From: Winslowiella iniecta
GTDB lineage: Bacteria; Pseudomonadota; Gammaproteobacteria; Enterobacterales; Enterobacteriaceae
DNA length: 54,340 bases
Direction of reading: 5' to 3'
NCBI RefSeq assembly: GCF_001267535.1
Contig: NZ_JRXE01000012.1
Coordinates: 48,635-102,974 of the forward strand
The notes under the pieces are model-generated. The model was not told the origin of the DNA. It searched no databases and saw only the letters and a program-made list of their open reading frames with translations. The translations under genes were made by a program, and so were the position numbers. Every line of letters starts with the position of its first letter. The first letter of the stretch is position 1. This document shows, one piece after another, positions 48,924 to 54,340 of this stretch.

Positions 48924-49253
48924 ATGATGACAGTAAATTATTTTTTTCTTAGCAAGCTACTGGCATTGATCGTTGCGATATTTACAGTTGCAATGATATT
49001 TGCCAGTAAAGGCTATTTAAACCAACAGGAAAAATCTCCATCGCTTAATGTATTTTTATCGCTGATAAAAACAGAAAAGCAGTTTTGCTGTGGCGTAATT
49101 AAACACCACTTCAACTCACTGATTGCCGATGCATATCAACAGCATCCGCTTCCTGTTGACAGAATGCAAAAAGTCATGGCGCATTATAAAGAAGCTTATG
49201 GTGAACAGCTGACTTTTAATGACGTATTAATTTTTAAAAATATTTTTCATTAA
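48924..49253 (+). CDS. Unknown small one-pass membrane protein preceding the sigma factor
   Basis: 109 residues; I do not recognise the family. Residues of about 8-28 form one hydrophobic helix (LSKLLALIVAIFTVAMIF), followed by a mostly soluble domain of about 80 residues with a Cys-Cys pair (QFCCGVIK, near 54-55), a helical QKVMAHYKEAYGEQ stretch and the C-terminal DVLIFKNIFH. Start is ATG 48924 or 48927; the ribosome-binding sequence is weak. The stop lies nine bases before the sigma-factor ATG, so the two are almost certainly co-transcribed. Co-transcription with a sigma gene suggests a regulator or sensor of it, but that is only inference. Codons are AT-rich (lines 48961 and 49021 have 21 and 20 G/C in 60). 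Confidence 0.72.
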   Translation: MMTVNYFFLSKLLALIVAIFTVAMIFASKGYLNQQEKSPSLNVFLSLIKTEKQFCCGVIKHHFNSLIADAYQQHPLPVDRMQKVMAHYKEAYGEQLTFNDVLIFKNIFH

Positions 49254-49262
49254 TTGGCAATC

Positions 49263-49961
49263 ATGAGCGTAATGACTGAAAGTACGATATTGACGGCGGC
49301 GGAAGAGAGCCATTATTTACAGCAGTGGCTGCCATTGGTTAAACGTGTTGTGCGCCAGCTTGCGACACAGGCGGATAGCGTAATGGATCGTGACGATCTG
49401 GAACAGGTCGCTTTGATTGGCCTGCTGGAATCGCTACGGCGTTATGGGCGACCGGATGCGCAGTTCGCCGGTTATGCATTGCAGCGCGTACGTGGCGCAG
49501 TGCTTGATCAGTTGCGGCTGCACGACTGGCGACCACGACGTTTGCGCCAGAAAACCCACAAAATTAATGACGCGGTGCGTGATTTGACGCGCAAGCTGGG
49601 ACATCAGCCCGGTGATGAAGAAGTTCGTAATCACCTGGGGCTGAGTAGCAAAACTTTCCAGGAGTATCTGATGCTGGAAAATGCCAGCAGTATGGAGAGT
49701 TATGATGATTTACTGTCGATAGACGGATTAGGAACCGCATTACATGGGCGAGTAATGGAAGAGGAGATCGATATTCAGCGCACGTTAAAACTGGCACTTA
49801 GCTCTCTCGATAATCGCGAAAGAATTATTTTGACGCTTTATTATAATAAAGAAATGAGCCTGAGGGAAATTGCTCTGATACTTGAGTTAACTGAAGCAAG
49901 AATATGCCAGCTGAATAAGAAGATTAGTGAAAAAATAAAGGCATTTTTCCCCGTGAAATAA
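49263..49961 (+). CDS. FliA/WhiG-type RNA polymerase sigma factor (orphan sigma-28)
   Basis: A 232-residue sigma factor of the flagellar sigma-28 group (E. coli FliA 239). Region 2 has DDLEQVALIGLLESLRRYG and YALQRVRGAVLDQLRLHDWRPR, which holds the RxRGAxLDxLRxxDWxPR signature of FliA. Region 3 follows (KINDAVRDLTRKLGHQPGDEE) and region 4 ends the protein (SLDNRERIILTLYYNKEMSLREIALILELTEARICQL). It directs polymerase to TAAA-N15-GCCGATAA-type promoters if FliA-like. ATG 49263 is chosen; a TTG at 49254 is in frame but unlikely. No flagellar structural genes lie in the window, so this is probably not the main fliA. A laf-type (Flag-2) sigma factor is an alternative. Confidence 0.88.
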   Translation: MSVMTESTILTAAEESHYLQQWLPLVKRVVRQLATQADSVMDRDDLEQVALIGLLESLRRYGRPDAQFAGYALQRVRGAVLDQLRLHDWRPRRLRQKTHKINDAVRDLTRKLGHQPGDEEVRNHLGLSSKTFQEYLMLENASSMESYDDLLSIDGLGTALHGRVMEEEIDIQRTLKLALSSLDNRERIILTLYYNKEMSLREIALILELTEARICQLNKKISEKIKAFFPVK

Positions 49962-50058
49962 AAATGCACTGATGGCTTTAACCGCAAGGCGGGGGAAACC
50001 TTGCTCTGACCGATGCAGCAATGAGATGTTCCTGTTTTGAATTTATCGTTTGGTTCGC

Positions 50059-50085
50059 CCGGTGGTTTGCCCCACCGGTTTTTTT
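50059..50085 (+). terminator. Strong rho-independent terminator after the sigma-factor gene
   Basis: CCGGTGG, six-base loop, CCACCGG, then seven T. It lies 98 bases past the stop; the stretch between also has a GCAAGG/CCTTGC hairpin. The remaining bases to 50219 hold nothing else I can name. Confidence 0.85.
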
Positions 50086-50219
50086 GTCCGGCAGGGAATT
50101 TGACTTAACTGACTATATTTAAACATCTTTTGTGATCGCGGTTCGGATCAAATTGTTGCGCGCTTGCTGATAACTGCCACACTAAACATATTGACGATCG
50201 CATTCCGGGAGAGGTTTAT

Positions 50220-50822
50220 ATGTTGCCATCAGCTGGCAGTCTGTTGTTAATGATGTCATTTGCGGCAGGAACCTTTTCTGCCGGTGCATCAACGCATCCT
50301 CAGCATCTGATGCTGGCCACGCCATCAAATGGCGTACCGAATAATCCTTTGCCGCTCATTATCTATCCGCGCGTTGTGCCGGAGGGCACTGAAGATATTG
50401 CTGTCTGGTTTGAACAGCTGTTTGCCTCACATGGCTGGCCACCGCGCTGGCGTTATCCGGTGTTTCCTTACACTCACTACCACTCAAATACCCATGAGCT
50501 GCTCGGCGTCAGCGCCGGTTGGGCAGAAGTGTTGTTCGGCGGAGAGAGTGGCCGGATGGTGACGCTGCGTGCGGGTGATGCGGTACTGATTCCGGCTGGC
50601 GTCGGCCATCGGCAAATTTCCGCCAGTGAGGATTTTTTCTCGGTGGGGGCTTATCCTGCCGGCATGGAACCGGACACTCTGCGCGATGATAAAATCCAAA
50701 TGGCGCAGGCCATCGAAAACATTAAACGCGTACCGGTTCCGGCAGCGGATCCGATAAGCGGCGGCGAAGGAGCGGTAACAACACTCTGGCACCCCCTCGC
50801 GCAGCAGCATCGGGCGCCTTAA
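50220..50822 (+). CDS. YjlB-like cupin protein
   Basis: A 200-residue single-cupin protein. Metal-ligand histidines are visible in THYHSNTHE (motif 1) and in GVGHRQ (motif 2), with GDAVLIPAG between. NPLPLIIYPRVVP and a C-terminal PISGGEGAVTTLW match the Bacillus YjlB family. The first 25 residues are hydrophobic and may be a signal peptide (ending SAGAS), which the Bacillus form lacks. GGGAGAGG precedes the ATG. Function is unknown; a metal-dependent isomerase or oxygenase is possible. Convergent with the permease. Confidence 0.8.
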   Translation: MLPSAGSLLLMMSFAAGTFSAGASTHPQHLMLATPSNGVPNNPLPLIIYPRVVPEGTEDIAVWFEQLFASHGWPPRWRYPVFPYTHYHSNTHELLGVSAGWAEVLFGGESGRMVTLRAGDAVLIPAGVGHRQISASEDFFSVGAYPAGMEPDTLRDDKIQMAQAIENIKRVPVPAADPISGGEGAVTTLWHPLAQQHRAP

Positions 50823-50839
50823 GCCCTTCCGTGATGAAG

Positions 50840-50870
50840 GCTGTCTTGCCAGACCGGCGGGCAAGACAGC
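50840..50870. terminator. Bidirectional hairpin between the cupin and permease genes
   Basis: GCTGTCTTGCC and GGCAAGACAGC, a perfect 11-pair stem with a nine-base loop, between stops at 50822 and 50877. Confidence 0.65.
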
Positions 50871-50876
50871 ATCGGT

Positions 50877-52121
50877 TTACCAGCCGGAAGGCAGCAGGTT
50901 AAACAGGGAAGCGATGGCGTAGATCGCGCTGGCAAGGTAGATGGTGATAATGATCACCTTCACCGACGAATGGGTGATTGCCCGGTTGCACTGCCAGCTT
51001 GGCTGAGTATCACCGCTGACGCGTGCGCCTTTCAGGATCAGCATCGGCATAATCGACAGCACCACGCCGCTAAATACGCCAGCGATATACAGCGCATTAA
51101 CGAACGACACCAGCCCGCTGTAGGCCAGTGCGAAAGGGGGCAGCACCACAATCATCATCGCCAGCAGCCGACGCCACGGCAAATTCTCAATATCCCAGTT
51201 AAAACGGTCGCCAATATTGCTGAGGAAGCTGCCGCCCAGCCCCCAATAGGATGACATCATCGCCAGCAGCGCGAAGATATTGGCGGAAAAGAACGCCCAT
51301 TGGCCCAGCGCTTCGCCCCAGGTGATGGTCGCCACCTCGGAAATATTGGCGAGGCCATTCAGCGCAATCACTGACAGCGGTACTGCCGCCAGCAGCACAA
51401 AAGTGATCACCATTCCGACAATAATCGCCTTCGGCAATTGCTGAGGTTTATCGCTAAAGCCACGCGCCATTTCCGGTACGATATATTGAGCAGAAAAGCA
51501 GAACACCACCACATTAAATACCGGTATCATAAACAGCCAGTCGCCATTCAGCAGGTTCGCCAGCTGGGTTTTCTCCTGAATAAAGGTGGCGGCAAATAAC
51601 AACATCAGCATCAGAATCATCCCGGCGCAGATGACTTTTTCACTGCGGCCAATCGCCTTCAGTCCCAGCCATAACACGCCCGCCGCCGGAAGAAAAAACA
51701 GCAGGCTACCAACCGAGGGTGACAGGCCGAGTAGTGACTGCAACAGTTTGCCGCTGCCGCTCATATAGGCAGTCAGTGCGCCAATGCTGTTGACGCAGAC
51801 CGAGGAAAACATCAGCCACGAGCCGAAGTTGCCGACATAGCGTTTCGCCAGGCCGCTAAGCTGTAGGTGCGAACGGGTACGCAAGGTGGATTCGGCGACA
51901 TACAACATAGTGATGGTGGTAAACACCCCTACGACCACTAACCAGAACAGCAGCGGCATAAAGCCCGCCCGGCGTGAGGCGTAAGCAATCGACAGCACGC
52001 CCGCACCAATATTGGTGCCGACGATCATCGCGACCCCTTCCACAAAGCTCAGCGATTTGTTGCGGGTGCGTTCACGTTGCGCAGTGTTACTCGCTGGCAG
52101 ATACGACGTTTCGAATGACAT
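50877..52121 (-). CDS. Aromatic amino acid permease (Mtr/TyrP/TnaB family)
   Basis: A 414-residue inner-membrane proton symporter of the hydroxy/aromatic amino acid permease family with about 11 hydrophobic helices. Marks include EGVAMIVGTNIGAGVLSIAYASRRAGF at helix 1 and IPVFNVVVFCFSAQYIVPEMARGF in the middle. Substrate (tryptophan, tyrosine or another amino acid) cannot be fixed. AAAGGAG precedes ATG 52121; a frame 14 codons longer is not supported. It lies 97 bases downstream of puuE on the same strand and could share its transcript. Confidence 0.87.
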   Translation of the reverse strand: MSFETSYLPASNTAQRERTRNKSLSFVEGVAMIVGTNIGAGVLSIAYASRRAGFMPLLFWLVVVGVFTTITMLYVAESTLRTRSHLQLSGLAKRYVGNFGSWLMFSSVCVNSIGALTAYMSGSGKLLQSLLGLSPSVGSLLFFLPAAGVLWLGLKAIGRSEKVICAGMILMLMLLFAATFIQEKTQLANLLNGDWLFMIPVFNVVVFCFSAQYIVPEMARGFSDKPQQLPKAIIVGMVITFVLLAAVPLSVIALNGLANISEVATITWGEALGQWAFFSANIFALLAMMSSYWGLGGSFLSNIGDRFNWDIENLPWRRLLAMMIVVLPPFALAYSGLVSFVNALYIAGVFSGVVLSIMPMLILKGARVSGDTQPSWQCNRAITHSSVKVIIITIYLASAIYAIASLFNLLPSGW

Positions 52122-52218
52122 GGTGGCTCCTTTCGCTGGCCCAATCAGGCGTTGAGTAAGCACACCTCAACGCAGAGTTTTCTTTTCAGATCTGTCAGTG
52201 ATAGCGAGGTCAGCGCGT

Positions 52219-53499
52219 TCAGACTTGCGCAGCCAGAGCCTGTTTCAGAAGGGTAAGTGCTTCGGCAAACTGCACATCGGGAATGGTCAGTGGATAGAGG
52301 AAACGGATCACATTGCCGTGCTGGCCGCAGGTCAGCAGCAGCAGGCCATTCGTCATGGCATGTTGTTGCACCGCGCGGGTGATGTCGGCGTCCGGTTCGC
52401 CGCTGTCAGGATGGCAGAACTCCACCGCAATCATTGAACCGCGCGCGCGGATATCAGCAATCTGCGGCATGCTGCGTTTTGCCTGCTGCAACACTTCAAC
52501 CAGTGCGATACCGAGTTGGTTAGCACGCTGACACAGCTGCTCTTCATCAATCACATCCATTACCGCATGTGCGGCAGCCACTGCCAGCGGGTTACCGGCA
52601 TAGGTTCCACCCAGGCCGCCGGGTGCCGGTGCATCCATCACTTCAGCGCGTCCGGCGACCGCCGAGAGCGGCATACCGCCCGCCAGGCTTTTCGCCATGG
52701 TGATCAAATCGGCTTTCACCTCGCCATAATGCTCCATAGCAAATAGCTTTCCGGTGCGCGCAAAGCCACTCTGAACTTCATCGGCAATCAGCAGAATGCC
52801 GTGCTGGTCACAAAGCTGGCGCAGTTGCGCGAGGAATGACGCTGGTGCGATATGAAATCCCCCTTCGCCCTGAATCGGCTCCAGCACGATAGCGGCCACA
52901 TCTTCCGGCGCAATGTCATGTGCAAACAGGGCGTTAATGCTGTTGATGGCATCCCCGACGCTGACGCCGCGTAAGGTGTTGGGATAGCGGGCATGGAATA
53001 CGCCAGCCGGCATCGGGCCAAAATCACGTTTATAAGGAGCCACTTTACCGGTCATTGCCATGGTCATTAAGGTGCGGCCATGGAAGGCACCGCCAAAGGT
53101 GATAATGCCGTGGCGACCCGTGCTGGCACGGGCAATTTTTACCGCGTTTTCCACCGCTTCGGCACCGGTCGTGAAGAAGGCGGTTTTGGCCGGGCCACTT
53201 ACCGGCACGCGCTGATTGATACGTTCGGCTAATGAAACGTAGCTCTCATACGGCACAATCTGGAATGCGGTATGAGTAAACTGCGTTAGCTGTTCGGCAA
53301 TGGCAGCCACGACTTTGGGGTGGCGATGGCCGGTGTTCAGCACCGCAATACCGGCGGCAAAGTCGATATAGCGATTGCCCTCAACATCCCACAGGGTGGC
53401 GTTCTCAGCACGTTCGGCAAACCAGTTACACATCACGCCGACGCCACGTGGGGTGGCATTCTGACGACGCTGGTTGAGAGGGGCGTTTTTGTTGTCCAT
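52219..53499 (-). CDS. puuE: 4-aminobutyrate aminotransferase (PuuE type)
   Basis: A class III PLP aminotransferase of 426 residues that turns GABA and 2-oxoglutarate into succinic semialdehyde and glutamate. It is closer to E. coli PuuE (putrescine route) than to GabT: RQNATPRGVGVMCNWFAERAENATLWDVEGN at the start, and LADEVQSGF-like IADEVQSGFARTGK with the PLP lysine following in MAKSLAGGMPLS. No other puu genes are adjacent. It is divergent from a MocR regulator, which likely controls it. Confidence 0.9.
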   Translation of the reverse strand: MDNKNAPLNQRRQNATPRGVGVMCNWFAERAENATLWDVEGNRYIDFAAGIAVLNTGHRHPKVVAAIAEQLTQFTHTAFQIVPYESYVSLAERINQRVPVSGPAKTAFFTTGAEAVENAVKIARASTGRHGIITFGGAFHGRTLMTMAMTGKVAPYKRDFGPMPAGVFHARYPNTLRGVSVGDAINSINALFAHDIAPEDVAAIVLEPIQGEGGFHIAPASFLAQLRQLCDQHGILLIADEVQSGFARTGKLFAMEHYGEVKADLITMAKSLAGGMPLSAVAGRAEVMDAPAPGGLGGTYAGNPLAVAAAHAVMDVIDEEQLCQRANQLGIALVEVLQQAKRSMPQIADIRARGSMIAVEFCHPDSGEPDADITRAVQQHAMTNGLLLLTCGQHGNVIRFLYPLTIPDVQFAEALTLLKQALAAQV

Positions 53500-53521
53500 C
53501 CTGTTACTCCGCTGTTATTGG

Positions 53522-53562
53522 TTATTTACAAACGTTAAGCAATGACGTTTATTTACCCGTTA
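53522..53562. promoter_or_regulatory. Candidate MocR operator between puuE and the divergent regulator
   Basis: TTATTTAC occurs twice in direct orientation (53522-53529 and 53549-53556), each followed by GTTA, 27 bases apart. Overlapping this is AAACGT-9 bases-ACGTTT (53530-53550), an inverted repeat. MocR regulators such as GabR bind spaced direct repeats. Confidence 0.45.
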
Positions 53563-53610
53563 GCGAAGCGTTGTGACGAGAGCCATTTTTACACTGAGGG
53601 AGGGAGCCAA

Positions 53611-54340
53611 TTGCGTACTCTGCACGGAGATCACCTTTTGCAGCGACTGCAACGGGAAACCGAGGGCGCACTGCATGCCCGCCTGTTTCGCAGCCTGCGC
53701 GGCGCAATTATCGACGGCATTATGCTGCCGCAGAGCCGGTTGCCCGCGTCGCGCGATCTGGCCCGCGAACTGGGCGTATCGCGTAATACGGTACTGAATG
53801 CCTATGAACATTTACTGGCAGAAGGCTACGTGAAAGCGCGCACCGGCAGCGGCACCTGGGTAGCTGAGACATTGCCGGACAGCTGTCTCTCATCCAGCGG
53901 CGCAGCAAGTCGCACCACACAACCTCGCGTCCCGGCGGTAAAAATGTCGCGGCGCGGTGCCAGTCTGCTGGGTTATGCCGGGGCATCGCCGCATCAGTGG
54001 GGGGCTTTTGTGCCAGGCGCACCGGACGTCACCGCGTTTCCTCATGCGCAGTTCAGCCGGATTCAGGCGCGGCTCAGCCGCGAACCGGCTATTGAACGGT
54101 TGATTTACAGCAGTGCAGGCGGTTGCAGTGAACTGCGCGGGGCACTGGCGGATTATCTGCGGGTGGCGCGATCGGTAAACTGCGATGCCGATCAGATCCT
54201 GATCACCGAAGGCGTGCATCAGGCGGTCGATTTGGTTTCGCGCATGCTGTGTGACAGTGGCGATCGGGTGTGGATCGAGGATCCGGGCTACTGGGGAACG
54301 CGCAATATCCTGCGTATCAATGGGCTGAAAATAATGCCGG
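53611..54340 (+). CDS. MocR-type regulator (GntR HTH + aminotransferase domain), C-terminal part beyond the window
   Basis: 243 codons in the window. A GntR winged helix occupies about residues 10-80 (LPASRDLARELGVSRNTVLN, YEHLLAEGYVKARTGSGTW), then an aminotransferase-like domain starts at about 105 (VPGAPDVTAFPHAQF, YSSAGGCSELRGALADYLR, ILITEGVHQAVDL). The frame is open at 54340; such proteins have about 470-500 residues, so the PLP lysine is outside. The start is a TTG at 53611 with AGGGAGGGAG just upstream; no ATG fits. Divergent from puuE, like GabR and gabTD-type pairs, so it probably regulates puuE and the permease. Confidence 0.87.
   Translation, partial: MRTLHGDHLLQRLQRETEGALHARLFRSLRGAIIDGIMLPQSRLPASRDLARELGVSRNTVLNAYEHLLAEGYVKARTGSGTWVAETLPDSCLSSSGAASRTTQPRVPAVKMSRRGASLLGYAGASPHQWGAFVPGAPDVTAFPHAQFSRIQARLSREPAIERLIYSSAGGCSELRGALADYLRVARSVNCDADQILITEGVHQAVDLVSRMLCDSGDRVWIEDPGYWGTRNILRINGLKIMP

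Noticed and set aside
53573-53797. 74-codon frame overlapping the start of the second MocR gene
   Set aside because: Different frame; the TTG-started frame at 53611 has the ribosome-binding site and a clear GntR domain.

Overview
The window looks like a chromosome segment of a gammaproteobacterium of the order Enterobacterales. The gene content and protein similarity suggest Erwiniaceae (Pantoea/Erwinia-like) rather than Escherichia: the left two thirds follow the E. coli order from cca to exbBD closely, but a periplasmic cyclohexadienyl dehydratase, a TRAP transporter and a Csu-type pilus have been added. The genus is an inference; no rRNA or other marker is present.

Region 1 (1-19242) is conserved housekeeping DNA: the 5' part of cca, then ygiM, ygiF, glnE, hldE, ubiK, an FMN riboswitch with ribB, zupT, ygiD, ygiC-ygiB and tolC, and the nudF-yqiB-cpdA-yqiA-parE operon. 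A MarA/SoxS/Rob-type box sits upstream of tolC. Region 2 (19243-26991) has a LysR regulator, mdaB-ygiN, a pheC-like periplasmic cyclohexadienyl dehydratase, parC, plsC and ftsP; the regulator and the dehydratase occupy positions held by other genes in E. coli. Region 3 (26992-36609) carries dkgA-yqhD with divergent yqhC, yghB, metC, an inserted TRAP transporter (dctPQM) with a KdgR-like operator, and Fur-controlled exbBD.

Region 4 (36610-54340) is accessory. It contains a citrate-type MFS symporter behind a CRP site, an MHYT-GGDEF-EAL c-di-GMP enzyme, a five-gene Csu-type (archaic chaperone-usher) pilus operon, ydcR (MocR family), ylaC, a FlgM-like anti-sigma factor, a small one-pass membrane protein plus a FliA/WhiG-type sigma factor, a YjlB-like cupin, an aromatic amino acid permease, a puuE-type GABA aminotransferase, and a second MocR regulator cut by the window end.

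The most interesting find is at 48217-49961: a sigma-28/anti-sigma-28 pair with no flagellar structural gene in the window. The FlgM-like gene and the divergent membrane-protein/sigma operon each have a sequence upstream that resembles a FliA promoter (TAAA-type -35, exactly 11 bases, GCCG-type -10). The locus is AT-rich and also contains a perfect 16-bp palindrome. It could be an autoregulated orphan sigma switch with an unknown output, or a remnant or outlying control locus of a flagellar system elsewhere in the genome. The nearby pilus and c-di-GMP genes make a motility-adhesion role tempting, but no sigma-28-like promoter was found in front of them.
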